Origin: Gilliamella sp. Choc4-2
Lineage (GTDB): Bacteria > Pseudomonadota > Gammaproteobacteria > Enterobacterales > Orbaceae
DNA length: 64,000 nucleotides
Assembly (NCBI RefSeq): GCF_001690355.1
Contig: NZ_LZHG01000068.1
Span: forward strand, 1 to 64,000
Direction of reading: 5' to 3'
Shown: positions 46,547-62,873 of the stretch, in pieces
How the letters are laid out: every line of letters begins with the position of its first letter
Numbering within the stretch: position 1 is the stretch's first letter
The notes under the pieces: model-generated
The model's input: only the letters and a program-made list of their open reading frames with translations
Database searches by the model: none
What the model was told of the DNA's origin: nothing
Program-made: the position numbers and the translations under genes

Positions 46547-47077
46547 ATGATGAATACTGAGAATCTTATTGTTGTTGGTAAACTTGGTTCAAGCTACGGC
46601 ATTCGCGGATGGCTCAGAATTTTTTCGTTTACAGAATTCCCAGATAGCATTTTTGATTACACACCTTGGTATATTCAGCGTGCTGGACAATGGCAAGAGG
46701 TAATTGTAGAGAGCTTTAAACCGCATAATCATGATATGATTGTGAAACTTAAAGGCATTGATGATCGTGATCAAGCCATTGCATTAACCAATATTGAAGT
46801 GTTTGTTGATGCAGAAAAATTACCTGCACTTAGCAATGGTGATTTTTATTGGAAGGATCTCATTGGTTGCCGAGTTAAAACAGTTAATAACTATGATTTA
46901 GGACAGGTAACTGATTTGATGGAAACCGGATCTAACGATGTATTAGTGGTTAAAGCAAATCTAAAAGATGCATTTGGCGCAACAGAACGTTTAATCCCTT
47001 TTGTTGATAATCAATTTATAAAACAAGTTGATTTAACAGCAAAAATGATTGTGGTCGATTGGGATCCTGCTTTTTAA
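46547..47077 (+). CDS. rimM: Ribosome maturation factor RimM
   Basis: RimM assists maturation of the 30S head. The protein has the N-terminal [22 protein letters not shown] and the C-terminal PRC barrel with [34 protein letters not shown] and the terminal VDWDPAF. I set the start at 46547 (176 residues), with a second ATG directly after; an in-frame TTG at 46532 is less plausible. No clear ribosome binding site is visible, so coupling to rpsP, which ends 23 bases earlier, is likely. Confidence 0.95.
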   Translation: MMNTENLIVVGKLGSSYGIRGWLRIFSFTEFPDSIFDYTPWYIQRAGQWQEVIVESFKPHNHDMIVKLKGIDDRDQAIALTNIEVFVDAEKLPALSNGDFYWKDLIGCRVKTVNNYDLGQVTDLMETGSNDVLVVKANLKDAFGATERLIPFVDNQFIKQVDLTAKMIVVDWDPAF

Positions 47078-47093
47078 TTGGTAAGGTAAAACT

Positions 47094-47846
47094 ATGTGGA
47101 TTGGCGTAATCAGCCTTTTTCCCGAAATGTTTCAAGCCATTACCTGTTATGGCGTAACTGGTCGAGCCGTTAAAAATGGACTGTTAACAGTAGAATATTG
47201 GAACCCTCGCGATTTTGCGCATGATAAGCATAAGACTGTCGATGATAGGCCTTATGGTGGTGGTCCCGGCATGTTAATGATGGTTCAACCACTTAAAGAT
47301 GCAATTCATGCGGCAAAAACAGTTGCAGGTAACAATACAAAAGTAATCTATCTTTCCCCACAAGGGCGCAAATTAGACCAACAAGGTGTTTGCGAATTGT
47401 CACAAAATCAAAATTTAATTTTGATTTGTGGACGATACGAAGGTATAGATGAACGCGTTATTCAAACCGAAATTGACGAAGAATGGTCAATTGGGGATTA
47501 CGTGTTAAGTGGTGGTGAAATACCAGCGATGACCATGATTGATGCATTAGCAAGGTTTATTCCTGGCGTGCTAAATCACCAATCATCGGCAAAAGAAGAC
47601 TCTTTTGCTAACGGTTTACTTGACTGTCCACACTATACTCGGCCTGAGGTGTTAGATGGAATGGCGGTACCTGACGTATTAATGTCTGGTAACCATGAAG
47701 CGATTCGTCGTTGGAGATTAAAACAATCACTAGGACGAACTTGGTTAAGAAGAGAAGATCTTCTTGCAAATCTAGCTCTGACTGATGAAGAGCAATGTTT
47801 ACTCACTGAATTCCAACAAGAATACGGTGACAAACTAAGCAATTAA
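47094..47846 (+). CDS. trmD: tRNA (guanine-37-N1)-methyltransferase TrmD
   Basis: TrmD methylates G37 of tRNAs reading CNN, preventing frameshifts. The 250-residue SPOUT protein has [30 protein letters not shown], the knot region [13 protein letters not shown] and [19 protein letters not shown]. The length is as in E. coli TrmD (255). GGTAAGG precedes the ATG; it lies 16 bases after rimM. Confidence 0.98.
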   Translation: MWIGVISLFPEMFQAITCYGVTGRAVKNGLLTVEYWNPRDFAHDKHKTVDDRPYGGGPGMLMMVQPLKDAIHAAKTVAGNNTKVIYLSPQGRKLDQQGVCELSQNQNLILICGRYEGIDERVIQTEIDEEWSIGDYVLSGGEIPAMTMIDALARFIPGVLNHQSSAKEDSFANGLLDCPHYTRPEVLDGMAVPDVLMSGNHEAIRRWRLKQSLGRTWLRREDLLANLALTDEEQCLLTEFQQEYGDKLSN

Positions 47847-47877
47847 TATTTCAGTATAACTAGTAAGAGATAATATT

Positions 47878-48228
47878 ATGAAAAATGCAATTATTCAGCA
47901 ATTAGAACAAGAACAAATGAAAAAAGACATCCCGTCTTTTCGCCCAGGTGACACGGTTGAAGTAAAAGTATGGGTTGTTGAAGGTAATAAAAAACGTCTT
48001 CAAGCTTATGAAGGTGTTGTTATTGGCATTCGTAATCGTGGTTTGCACTCTGCATTTACAGTGCGTAAGATTTCGAATGGAGAAGGTGTTGAACGAGTAT
48101 TCCAAACTCACTCACCAATTGTTGATTCAATTACTGTGAAACGTCGCGGTCAAGTACGTCAAGCTAAACTTTACTACTTACGTGAACTTCGTGGTAAAGC
48201 GGCTCGCATTAAAGAGCGCCTTAACTAA
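47878..48228 (+). CDS. rplS: 50S ribosomal protein L19
   Basis: The 116-residue protein matches L19: [39 protein letters not shown] and [18 protein letters not shown]19 sits at the 30S-50S interface. It ends the operon and is followed by a strong terminator. Confidence 0.98.
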   Translation: MKNAIIQQLEQEQMKKDIPSFRPGDTVEVKVWVVEGNKKRLQAYEGVVIGIRNRGLHSAFTVRKISNGEGVERVFQTHSPIVDSITVKRRGQVRQAKLYYLRELRGKAARIKERLN

Positions 48229-48263
48229 TTTTTTATTGGTTGATATTTAAAACCAGATAAAGG

Positions 48264-48290
48264 TGGTCACCTCGATGGTGACCGTTTTTA
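48264..48290 (+). terminator. Rho-independent terminator after rplS
   Basis: GGTCACC, loop TCGAT, GGTGACC form a perfect seven-pair stem followed by GTTTTT, 36 bases after the rplS stop. Confidence 0.92.
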
Positions 48291-48365
48291 TGTCTAAAAG
48301 AAATTATTTATGTTAATTTTAATTAGTTAGAAAATTAAAAGTAGTTTTATTCAAAAGGGAATGCT

Positions 48366-48968
48366 ATGGGTAACTATCTTATTGATATTCTTGCCACAAC
48401 AGTTAAATTATTTGCATTAATGACTCCTCCAGCAGTTTTAAGTGCATTTTTGAGCGGTACTAAGCAATATGATGAATTATTAAGGCGCAAAACAGCGCTA
48501 AAAACCTCATATGCTGTATTTATCATTGGTATTGTACTGTTTTTCTTTGGCAATACTATGTTTAGTGTTTTTGGCTTTACTCTAGATGCATTCCGCATAG
48601 GCTCTGGTGCATTACTTTTTATCACAGCGGTTTCACTAATGAATGATTCTCCTGAAAAAAACAAAATTAGTAGTGATGAAGATATCAGTGTGGTACCTCT
48701 TGCAATTCCACTTTGTATGGGACCCGCTTCTATTGGTACTATCATTGTTATGGGAACAAGTTCAGTAGGCTTTGCTGCCAATATGGTTGGTGCCGTCTCT
48801 TTATTCATTGCTTCTTCAGGAATTTATGCAATGCTGTTATGCGCAAAAAGCATTGCAAAAGTATTAAAAAATACAGGTATTGCAATTTTATCGAAACTGA
48901 CCGGGCTATTAATATCAGCTATAGCCGCACAAGTTGTCTTTACCGGAATATCTGCTTTTATAAAATAA
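48366..48968 (+). CDS. MarC-family integral membrane protein
   Basis: The 200-residue membrane protein has about six helices and the MarC/YhgN-family marks MTPPAVLSAFLSGT near residue 20, SGALLFITAVSLM and VPLAIPLCMGPASIGTIIVMG, where family members carry PLAIPLLAGPG-like text. The function of the family is unresolved; the early link to multidrug resistance is not supported. It stands alone behind the rplS terminator with GGGA before the ATG. Confidence 0.88.
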   Translation: MGNYLIDILATTVKLFALMTPPAVLSAFLSGTKQYDELLRRKTALKTSYAVFIIGIVLFFFGNTMFSVFGFTLDAFRIGSGALLFITAVSLMNDSPEKNKISSDEDISVVPLAIPLCMGPASIGTIIVMGTSSVGFAANMVGAVSLFIASSGIYAMLLCAKSIAKVLKNTGIAILSKLTGLLISAIAAQVVFTGISAFIK

Positions 48969-49124
48969 CCTAGCATGACTTTTATAATTTCTTCAAACTG
49001 CTATATAAAATAGATAAAATACATGTTTTAAATGTCTTAGATCTGATTTAATTCAGAATAGTATGTAATTACCATTAGGTAATCACATACTTAATTGACT
49101 AAGTATGTTCATCACTAATCTAAT

Positions 49125-50525
49125 TTAGTAGTTATTGTGAAGTTTACGGTTTTTATAGAAAAAGTAAGTCAGTAAAATGATTATGACTAAGATAACTTCA
49201 GATAATAAAATAAAGTGACCCGATTCGCCAAACCATACTCCAACAATAATCACAACATTAGCAATAATTGAAATTGCAGCTAACCAAGGAAATAACGGAG
49301 ATTTAAATTTAATCATCTCTTTGGAATATTTACCATTAATCACACCTTTTCGGAATTGATACTGGCACCAAGCAATAATGATCCAAGCAAAACAACCTAC
49401 TTGCCCTGTGGCTGCAACTAAATAAAGATAAAGTTTTTCAGCAGCAATATACTTCGATAATAACGATACTGATGCAATACTTGAAATAAATAAAATTCCT
49501 TTTGTTGGTACTCCTCGCCTATTTACTTTTGAAAAATACTTAGGAGCTAAATTATCCTGAGCCATAGACCATAACATCCTTGAGCTTGCATAGATTGCAG
49601 AATTAGCCGCAGATATTGCTGCACAAAAAATCACAAACAACATTGCATATGAAGCAAATTTAATACCTGCGCGGTTAAATACCCAGACAAAGGGGCTAAT
49701 CTCACCATGTATTGTTCCATAGGGATAAACAAACGCTAATACTGCAATCGATAAGACATAAAACAATATAATTCTAAAAGCAACACCTGTAATAATTTTC
49801 GGTAAAACTGCCTGTGGTGACTCAGCTTCACCTGCTGCACTACCAATTAATTCAACACCTTGAAAAGAATAAGTCACAATAGTCATACAAACCAATATGG
49901 CTGAAAAACCATTGGGAAACCAACCATTTTCTGTTTTTAACGTAGGTAAAACCTGTGTATCAACATATTGATGATAAAGCAGATAAATACCTGTTCCTAT
50001 AAACGCAATAATTGCAAAGACTTTAATGGTTGAAAACCAGTATTCACTTTCACCAAAAGCTCGTACTGAGGTTAAGTGTACTAAGGTTAAAATAACAAGA
50101 ATTAATAAGCTAAAAAGATAGATAGGAATTGAATTAAAAAAATGATAAGCAATCATCGCAGCAGCCGTTAAATCTGCAGCCATAGACAGCACCCAGCTTA
50201 ACCAATATAACCAACCAATGGTATAGCTCCAAATTGGATTCGGTATAAACATTAATGCATAATGTTGAAAAGAACCAGCATGAGGAAAGGCACACGATAA
50301 TTCACTTAAACATAGCATGGTTGAAAGCATAATACTACCAGCTAACAAATAAGCAATAATAGTGCCTAGCGGTCCAACATCGCTAAGAGGTGCTGCAATA
50401 CCAATAAATAGTCCTGTACCAATTGAACCACCTAAAGAGATCATTAAAAGATGGCGATTCTTTAAATTCTTCTTTAAACTACTAGTACTAGGATAGGAAC
50501 TTCCTTGATATTCTGATGTTACCAT
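49125..50525 (-). CDS. APC-family amino acid permease (LysP/AAT type)
   Basis: The 466-residue permease has about 12 helices. The AAT-family motif LLMISLGGSIGTGLFIGIA is near residue 28, and AILVCMTIVTYSFQGVELIG with ESPQAVLPKIITG is central. LysP, a lysine importer, and other AAT members share these. I set the start at the ATG at 50525, where AGGTGG precedes it at correct spacing; a GTG nine bases earlier would sit inside that ribosome binding site. It lies 64 bases after the racemase gene on the same strand. Import of lysine or ornithine is inferred from the neighbours. Confidence 0.85.
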   Translation of the reverse strand: MVTSEYQGSSYPSTSSLKKNLKNRHLLMISLGGSIGTGLFIGIAAPLSDVGPLGTIIAYLLAGSIMLSTMLCLSELSCAFPHAGSFQHYALMFIPNPIWSYTIGWLYWLSWVLSMAADLTAAAMIAYHFFNSIPIYLFSLLILVILTLVHLTSVRAFGESEYWFSTIKVFAIIAFIGTGIYLLYHQYVDTQVLPTLKTENGWFPNGFSAILVCMTIVTYSFQGVELIGSAAGEAESPQAVLPKIITGVAFRIILFYVLSIAVLAFVYPYGTIHGEISPFVWVFNRAGIKFASYAMLFVIFCAAISAANSAIYASSRMLWSMAQDNLAPKYFSKVNRRGVPTKGILFISSIASVSLLSKYIAAEKLYLYLVAATGQVGCFAWIIIAWCQYQFRKGVINGKYSKEMIKFKSPLFPWLAAISIIANVVIIVGVWFGESGHFILLSEVILVIIILLTYFFYKNRKLHNNY

Positions 50526-50589
50526 GTAAACCACCTAGTCAGGAATAAAAGCTGCTGGAAACCAGCAGCAACATGAATACATGAATGAA

Positions 50590-51696
50590 TTAATAAATAA
50601 ACCGTTTGTCTACGCCACTCGCTTGGCACGCCATAAGTAAAGCAGTATAATCAAGTTCAAAACCAATCACATCACCAACTCGTAATGTATTAGGAACATC
50701 CTCAATATCAACAATAGTATGATCACTCGTTTGCCCTAAAATAGTAATACTATCACTAATAGGAGTACAGTTTTCAGCAGGTACATCTTGACGGCCAAAA
50801 GCAAGTAGTGCCCGTTTACGAGTTCCATGATCAATAAATGTCTTACTATTCAAGAAAGCATCAACACCTAATTCTCCAACAGGAACGGTTGGTTTACTAT
50901 TAAGTTCAATGATTTGTGCATATAATTTATAGATATTACTGCATGCTTTACCAACAGGCTTATTGGAATGATGAAATTCATCAAGATATTTCATTTCAAC
51001 ATATTCAATACCAAACTCATGTAACCCACCAATTCTTATGTGATTTAACCCTTCTGGCCAAATATTTTTATCTAACAAATGATAGCTGGTACAATTTCCT
51101 GCCGATAGATATCGTACTTTAATACTACAAGTTTGCTCTACTTTACGTGCTATATGTAAAAAATCCACCCCATTTTTAACCGTCGGTAATACCGTACCAT
51201 AGCAATTAAAATTGGTTCCAAGTCCATAAAGTTCAATTCCTGGTAAAGCAAGGATTAATTTTACCATATCAATAATTTCATCAATATTTTCAAACCAAAT
51301 ACCTTCTCGTAAATCTCCCATATCTACCATCAACAAAACTTGATGAACTTTTTGTTGCTTAACAGCTTCATCAGAAAGTGATTGAATAACTTGCTTTTCG
51401 CTATTTAGGCTAATATCCGCGTATTTAACCACATCACTAATTTCACTTAAACAAGGACTACGTAATAAGCATGTTTTACAATTTAAAGCATCTTTCAATT
51501 TTTTTAAATTGTAAGTTCTTGATTCGGCAATCACATCAATACCACCATCAAGAACAGCTTTTGCTGTTTCAATACAGCCATCAAAAACTTTATTAACAGC
51601 CATTACATCAATACCGTGTTTGGCTAAAATAGTTTTTTCAACACGAGCATTTTCTTTTAATTTACATAAATCGATTTCCAATATAGGTTTGTACAT
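50590..51696 (-). CDS. Ornithine/lysine racemase-like PLP enzyme (Orr, alanine racemase fold)
   Basis: The 368-residue protein begins LEIDLCKLKENARVE and has the PLP lysine in VMAVNKVFDG near residue 35, the alanine racemase-type barrel motifs VDMGDLREGIW and YLSAGNCTSYH, and the C-terminal VGDVIGFELDYTALL. This is the alanine/ornithine racemase family (Orr, YhfX-like), distinct from Alr, which has another active-site layout. Its neighbours suggest that it converts L-lysine or L-ornithine to the D form for the decarboxylase. A GGAG lies 5 bases before the ATG. Substrate is inferred. Confidence 0.83.
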   Translation of the reverse strand: MYKPILEIDLCKLKENARVEKTILAKHGIDVMAVNKVFDGCIETAKAVLDGGIDVIAESRTYNLKKLKDALNCKTCLLRSPCLSEISDVVKYADISLNSEKQVIQSLSDEAVKQQKVHQVLLMVDMGDLREGIWFENIDEIIDMVKLILALPGIELYGLGTNFNCYGTVLPTVKNGVDFLHIARKVEQTCSIKVRYLSAGNCTSYHLLDKNIWPEGLNHIRIGGLHEFGIEYVEMKYLDEFHHSNKPVGKACSNIYKLYAQIIELNSKPTVPVGELGVDAFLNSKTFIDHGTRKRALLAFGRQDVPAENCTPISDSITILGQTSDHTIVDIEDVPNTLRVGDVIGFELDYTALLMACQASGVDKRFIY

Positions 51697-51713
51697 ATTT
51701 ACTCCTCTATATT

Positions 51714-53126
51714 TTACTGTTGTTGCAAATGATTACGTCTTTGAGCTCGATGATAGATCCATTCAGCCAATACAATAGCAAGCACTGCACCACCAACAAT
51801 TTTAGCGATATACTCAACATATCCACCCATATCAATTTGGGCTGGGGGAATAAATACTAATATCACTGCGAACAATGTAGATAGAAACCCTAAAGCCGGT
51901 AAAATAATCGGAAGGACTTTCCCAGGAATTTTAAAGCTACGCGGTACATCGGGTTGAGCAATGCGTAAACGATAATATGCAATAAACATCACTAAGTAAG
52001 GGATGAAGTAACAAATTGTAGTTAACGCTGTTAACATCCAATACGCAGCAGCTATACTTGGTGAAACGAATGTTGAAAAACAAAGTACCGTTACGATAAT
52101 AGCTTGAACAGTTAATGCAAAAGCAGGGGTTTGATATACTGGGTGTAAATGGCCAATGCGCTCACCCAGCAAATTATCTTCTTTTGATGCTTCTTGTAAC
52201 ATATAGATAGGACCAACTAGCCATGAGTTAATTTGTCCTAATGCGCCAAAAAATAAACAGATTGCCATAACAGGAAGCAACCAAGGCATATGTAACTCTT
52301 TTGCAGCCGCTTCCATTGCTTGCATAACACCCGCTACGATATCAGTATCGGCTGCGGGTAATAAAGTATTAATAGCCCATGTTCCGACCATATAAATACC
52401 AACAATTACCACTGCTGAAACCAACATTGCTTTTGGAAAGTCTCGTTGTGGATCTCGTGTACGCCCTGCAATCATTGGAGCCACCTCAAGGCCAGCAAAT
52501 GCGAACATCATGCTAGATAGGAAAACAATAGTATCCCAACTGCTTAAATCTGGCATCCAATCACTGAAATGACTGTAATTAGTTGCCATTGGATGATCTG
52601 TAAATAACCAAACAATAGCAAGTAATATGATAATAGCTGCTGGGATAAATACACCGAGCCATGCACTCACACTATTGATAATTTTAGTCCATTGCATGCC
52701 GCGAATATTCATCAGCGTTAGAATCCAAAATACCACCATAGATCCTACTCCAATAAACACCTCATTTTGGGCTAATTCGGCACTAAACATATATCCAATT
52801 GCAGTAAAACCAAATTGCAACATTAACGGGAAGAAGAGCACACAAGAAAACAAGAAACAAACAACTACTATCCAGCCAATACGTTTACCAAAAGCTTCTT
52901 TTACCCAAACAAAGATTCCACCATCTTTTGGCCAGCCTGTTGAAAGCTCACCACAAACCATTGCTAATGGAAAAAATAGACAAAATGCAGCGATGAGCCA
53001 AAGTATCATTGCAGATGCCCCATAAGGAGCAACATTCGGGATTTGACGCAAGCTGAGTATCGCAATGACATTCATAAACACAATGTCTTTAATACCAAGC
53101 AAGCTTGAATCTTTAGAATCACTCAT
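51714..53126 (-). CDS. APC-family amino acid antiporter/permease (GadC/AdiC-like)
   Basis: The 470-residue protein has 12 likely helices and features of the glutamate/arginine/lysine:product antiporter group: an N-terminal NVIAILSLRQIPNVAPYGAS stretch, CGELSTGWPKDGGIFVWVKE near residue 59, and SSMMFAFAGLEVAPMIAGR. In decarboxylase systems such a carrier exchanges the amino acid for the amine product. It lies between the racemase (17 bases) and the decarboxylase (54 bases). Substrate is inferred from the position, and simple uptake is also possible. Confidence 0.82.
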   Translation of the reverse strand: MSDSKDSSLLGIKDIVFMNVIAILSLRQIPNVAPYGASAMILWLIAAFCLFFPLAMVCGELSTGWPKDGGIFVWVKEAFGKRIGWIVVVCFLFSCVLFFPLMLQFGFTAIGYMFSAELAQNEVFIGVGSMVVFWILTLMNIRGMQWTKIINSVSAWLGVFIPAAIIILLAIVWLFTDHPMATNYSHFSDWMPDLSSWDTIVFLSSMMFAFAGLEVAPMIAGRTRDPQRDFPKAMLVSAVVIVGIYMVGTWAINTLLPAADTDIVAGVMQAMEAAAKELHMPWLLPVMAICLFFGALGQINSWLVGPIYMLQEASKEDNLLGERIGHLHPVYQTPAFALTVQAIIVTVLCFSTFVSPSIAAAYWMLTALTTICYFIPYLVMFIAYYRLRIAQPDVPRSFKIPGKVLPIILPALGFLSTLFAVILVFIPPAQIDMGGYVEYIAKIVGGAVLAIVLAEWIYHRAQRRNHLQQQ

Positions 53127-53180
53127 AGTAACCTCACATTATAATATCTGGAGCCTAAAAAATCTCCAGATAGTTCATGA

Positions 53181-54578
53181 TTAATATACGTCGTATCCAA
53201 CCATATCTTCGTAAGTGTCTTCTCGTCTAATCAACCTATCCTTGTCTTTTTTATCTATCATCACAACAGCGGTACGAGGGCGATTGTTATAAACTGTTTG
53301 GCTTTCAATGGTATAAGCACCAGCATCCAAGAAAACCACAATATCACCAATCTGTGTATCTTTTGGCATTAAGAACTCTTCGCCTTTTACACCAACATGG
53401 TAATAATCACCGCCATCACATAAAGGACCAGCTAATTTAACATATTCATCATGTGCTTCATTGATTTTTGAAGCATTATAAACATAGAAAAACCAATCGA
53501 AATGTTGACTATCAGAAAGCACACTATAGCCAGCATCCACAAATTTCCATTCAACATGCTCTTCAATATTGCCGTCTAAATCATAGTTAGTTTTACGTTT
53601 TTCACAGGCTATTTCGGTTACAAGCACGCCAGCTGATCCAGTTACTTTACGACCTGGTTCAATACAAATTTCAACATCAGTACGCCATTTGTGTACTTCA
53701 TTAATAACGGCATCAGCAAATTCTTGTGCAGTAATTCCCGCATACATGTTATCTTGCAATGGATCGCCATTCTCTTCGTCATACTTATATGGAACAGGAA
53801 TACCACCACCTACGTTGATTAAATCAAATTTAATGTCAAGCACTTCTTCTAAACGGCGTGATTCATCAACTAATACTTTAGTTGCTTTAGCAAAAGGTTC
53901 TGATTCTGGAACCTGATCACCAACATGCATATGTAAACCACGTAAATGCACATAAGGCATTTCAATAATACGACGACAAGTCTCTTCCGCTTGCTCTAGA
54001 TCAATGCCAGATTTAGCATGATACGCTGTTACCAATTCTGCGTGGGTTGCTGATGGAACATTTGGCTCAACACGCACACAAACATTTGCCACTTTTTTCA
54101 AGCGCCTTGAAATTTCATCAATAATATCAAGTTCATATAAACTATCCACATTGATAATATACAGATCATTTTCGATAGCATACTCTAAGTCCACCGGTTT
54201 TTTCACTACCCCATTGAACACAATTTGGCTGCCACTAAAACCAATTTCCAAGCATTTGCGCACTTCAAACATTGAGTTCGCTTCGGCATAAATTCCTGCA
54301 TCTTTAATTGCTTTAAGAACGCCCATTACTGAACAAGTTTTTGATGCATAGAAAATTTTAGTATTTGAATGAGCCTTAAATGCCTGTTTAATTTCTTGTA
54401 CATTACGGTCAATTTCCTTTTCAGAAAAAACATAAAAAGGGGTTGGATATTTTTTTGCTAATTCTTCTAAATTAACGCCCTCAAAACATAATTTACCGTT
54501 TTGAGCACTAAAACGTCGATCTTTCATTATAAGATCTTTACGTAATTTATTGTAATTAGAAATAATTTTGTCGGACAT
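53181..54578 (-). CDS. Fold-type III PLP decarboxylase, probable D-ornithine/D-lysine decarboxylase
   Basis: The 465-residue protein belongs to the diaminopimelate/ornithine decarboxylase fold: PLP lysine in [18 protein letters not shown] near residue 80, the barrel motif [14 protein letters not shown], the phosphate loop [23 protein letters not shown], and the C-terminal active-site cysteine in [12 protein letters not shown]. Instead of the DAP-binding text it reads [19 protein letters not shown]. As I remember the Salmonella enzyme, a D-ornithine/lysine decarboxylase of the same length shares this text. It would make putrescine or cadaverine from D-amino acids. SD GGAGGT lies four bases before the ATG. 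Not a normal lysA in context. Confidence 0.82.
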   Translation of the reverse strand: MSDKIISNYNKLRKDLIMKDRRFSAQNGKLCFEGVNLEELAKKYPTPFYVFSEKEIDRNVQEIKQAFKAHSNTKIFYASKTCSVMGVLKAIKDAGIYAEANSMFEVRKCLEIGFSGSQIVFNGVVKKPVDLEYAIENDLYIINVDSLYELDIIDEISRRLKKVANVCVRVEPNVPSATHAELVTAYHAKSGIDLEQAEETCRRIIEMPYVHLRGLHMHVGDQVPESEPFAKATKVLVDESRRLEEVLDIKFDLINVGGGIPVPYKYDEENGDPLQDNMYAGITAQEFADAVINEVHKWRTDVEICIEPGRKVTGSAGVLVTEIACEKRKTNYDLDGNIEEHVEWKFVDAGYSVLSDSQHFDWFFYVYNASKINEAHDEYVKLAGPLCDGGDYYHVGVKGEEFLMPKDTQIGDIVVFLDAGAYTIESQTVYNNRPRTAVVMIDKKDKDRLIRREDTYEDMVGYDVY

Positions 54579-55191
54579 ATGACCTCCAGTTAATTAATAC
54601 ATAAAAACTACATAAGAAAACAATCAAAAATAGCTTATTGCATCCAATGCAATTGATAGATCAATTTGAAAAATATAATAATTAAATAAATAGGTAAAAC
54701 ATTTCTGATAAAAATATTTGTCATTAAATAAAACAGACTACTATGACAAACATTCATTAATTTTATTAAAGATGATAGAAAGGCATTTAATAAAAGAACA
54801 CGTTTTAGCAAACAATCCAAATTTCATAATGTACTAATATTATGATAGTCAATCTTGAATAATTACAATCTTTGGAAATATTTAAATTTTTTTGGTTTAA
54901 CACATTGGCAAAGCCATTATCGATAAGGTGTAAATATACTATTACAACAGAAAAGCGTGACCTTAATTGCTATCTTAAAGATAAGACCATAGGAAATAAT
55001 AGTAGCTAAAGTTTAACCTAATTTAAAAAAAGAAGATAGTATTTTGTAGTGATGATTGTCAAAAGATAATATCATCTCTAATTATCAAATTATCGACTAC
55101 TTACTCACCATTTATCCTCTTTACAATTTCAATAAAGAAATAATCAATATAATAAAATTAAATCACAACTTATCAATAGCAAATTTATTAA
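54579..55191. other. Intergenic gap upstream of the D-amino-acid decarboxylase gene
   Basis: This 613-base gap lies between the end of the yhiN-like gene and the decarboxylase start, both read on the minus strand. It is strongly AT-rich. Short frames at 54635-54820 and 55056-55286 have no family text and no ribosome binding site. The promoter of the four-gene cluster must lie here, but I cannot point to it. Confidence 0.5.
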
Positions 55192-56370
55192 TTAAAAATC
55201 CTCAGTACAAGCAAAAGCACTGCTCCAAGCCCATTGAAAGTTGTAACCTCCTAGCCAGCCTGACACATCGACAACTTCACCAATAAAATAAAGGTTGGGG
55301 TGTGTTTTAACTGCCATAGTTTTGGATGACAACGCATCAGTACTTACACCACCAAGAGTCACCTCAGCAGTACGATAACCTTCTGTCCCATTTGGAATAA
55401 TACGCCAATGTGTTAACACATTATACAAGTCTTGCTGTTGTTTAAGATTAAGTTGCTTAACTGTTATATCATTTATCAAATTGATCTGTATTAACACTTC
55501 AATAAGCCTTTTAGGTAAAATCTGTGCTAAGCAGTTTTTTATCGTTTGATTACGATTTTGCTCTAATAATGGTTTAAACGATGATTCGAATGTAAAATCA
55601 GGTAATAAATTAATAGTAATTGGCTCACCAGCCTGCCAATAGCTCGATATCTGCAAAATAGCAGGCCCAGAAATCCCTCGATGAGTAAACAATAAATTTT
55701 CTTTAAAACTAATTCTTTCATTAGAAACTTCAACAGCAACGGCAATACCTGACAAGGTTGATAACACATCAAGTAAAGGTTTATGCAACGTAAGTGGTAC
55801 TAGTCCCGCTTTTACTGGCACTATAGGAATATCAAATTTTTCAGCAATTTTATAACCAATTGAAGTCATACCAAGAGCTGGCATAGATAGACCTCCCGTT
55901 GCGATAATAAGTTTCCCAGTATCAATAATACCTTGAGAAGTATGTAATTTAAATCCTATTCCATCACTGCTAATATCTTCAACCTGAGTCTGCATCATAA
56001 AATTAACATGCCCTTTCTTGCTCTCGTTTAATAGCATATCAACAATATCTTGCGCTGAATTATCACAAAATAATTGGCCATGATCTTTTTCATGGTAAGC
56101 AATACCATAGTGATTTACTAATTGGATAAAATCCCATTGTGTATATCGTTTCAATGCGGATTTACAAAAGTGTGGATTTTCAGAAATATAATTACTTGGC
56201 TCGACAGTAAGATTAGTAAAATTGCAATTACCACCACCAGACATTAAGATTTTACGACCTAATTTTTTACCATTATCAATTACTGTAACTTCATAACCTT
56301 TTTGTCCCAGTAAGCCTGCACAAAAAAGCCCAGCAGCACCAGCACCTACAATCGTAATTTTAGTTTGCAT
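55192..56370 (-). CDS. yhiN: HI0933/YhiN-family FAD-dependent oxidoreductase
   Basis: The 392-residue flavoprotein has the dinucleotide motif TIVGAGAAGLFCAGLLGQKG at the start, GRKILMSGGGNCNFTNLTVEP, HEKDHGQLFCDNSAQDIV, and the closing FIGEVVDVSGWLGGYNFQWAW. These define the HI0933 family, whose reaction is unknown. I set the start at 56370, so the FAD motif sits at residues 4-10; an in-frame start 48 bases upstream adds a poor extension. It is a single gene. Confidence 0.93.
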   Translation of the reverse strand: MQTKITIVGAGAAGLFCAGLLGQKGYEVTVIDNGKKLGRKILMSGGGNCNFTNLTVEPSNYISENPHFCKSALKRYTQWDFIQLVNHYGIAYHEKDHGQLFCDNSAQDIVDMLLNESKKGHVNFMMQTQVEDISSDGIGFKLHTSQGIIDTGKLIIATGGLSMPALGMTSIGYKIAEKFDIPIVPVKAGLVPLTLHKPLLDVLSTLSGIAVAVEVSNERISFKENLLFTHRGISGPAILQISSYWQAGEPITINLLPDFTFESSFKPLLEQNRNQTIKNCLAQILPKRLIEVLIQINLINDITVKQLNLKQQQDLYNVLTHWRIIPNGTEGYRTAEVTLGGVSTDALSSKTMAVKTHPNLYFIGEVVDVSGWLGGYNFQWAWSSAFACTEDF

Positions 56371-56731
56371 TATTAATACTTCAAAAATTAAAAGATAACA
56401 AATTATAACAGTATACAATTATCACTCATAGCCATTGGACGGAACAGAATTGGTATACTGAAATAAATGCTTTCCTGAAACTTTTCAATAAGAAAAAGAA
56501 TTCATACTTAATATATTTATGCTAATTGTTGAATGCGTAGTTTCAACTTATAAAAAATCATAAAGATATATACTACTATTAGATTCATTAATAACCCCAA
56601 TATAAATTATTAGAAAATTGACTTATAAGTAATATTTATTTGACCAAAAAAGTTTTTTTAATTAACGTCACATTTAATATGGGATTAAAGCCTATACCTT
56701 CTTATAAAAGCGATGAATTAGAGGCAATGAT
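56371..56731. other. Divergent promoter region between yhiN-like gene and gltB
   Basis: This 361-base AT-rich gap separates two divergent genes. TTGACC near 56640 with a poor -10 is the best promoter-like text for gltB. No hairpin or leader frame was seen, and no clear Lrp or ArgR site. Confidence 0.4.
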
Positions 56732-62615
<5,884 letters not shown>

Positions 62616-62637
62616 TAAGAAATTTAGGTTAAATTAA

Positions 62638-62676
62638 AAATAAACTCCATTCAATATTGAATGAGGTTTATTTTTT
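62638..62676 (+). terminator. Rho-independent terminator after gltD
   Basis: AATAAAC...CATTCA and TGAATG...GTTTATT form a long stem with a small internal mismatch, followed by a run of T residues, 22 bases after the gltD stop. Confidence 0.88.
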
Positions 62677-62873
62677 CACAATATTTTTATCTATAAAAAA
62701 TGATAAATTTCATCTAACATAATTCGAGTAAACATGGAGCGACTTGACTAGCTTTGATTGTCAATATTGGACCAATTTAATCTTTTATTTCAATAAAATG
62801 CATTAAAACTCAAAATGCTATAAACTTATCGTAATTGATTTCTTATCAACAAATAGTGCTTAATTTTATATTA

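Noticed and set aside
54635..54820. 61-codon minus-strand frame upstream of the decarboxylase
   Set aside because: Hydrophobic, AT-driven composition with no ribosome binding site; looks like chance.
55056..55286. 76-codon plus-strand frame from a TTG
   Set aside because: Its second half is antisense to the end of the yhiN-like gene, and it has no ribosome binding site or motif.
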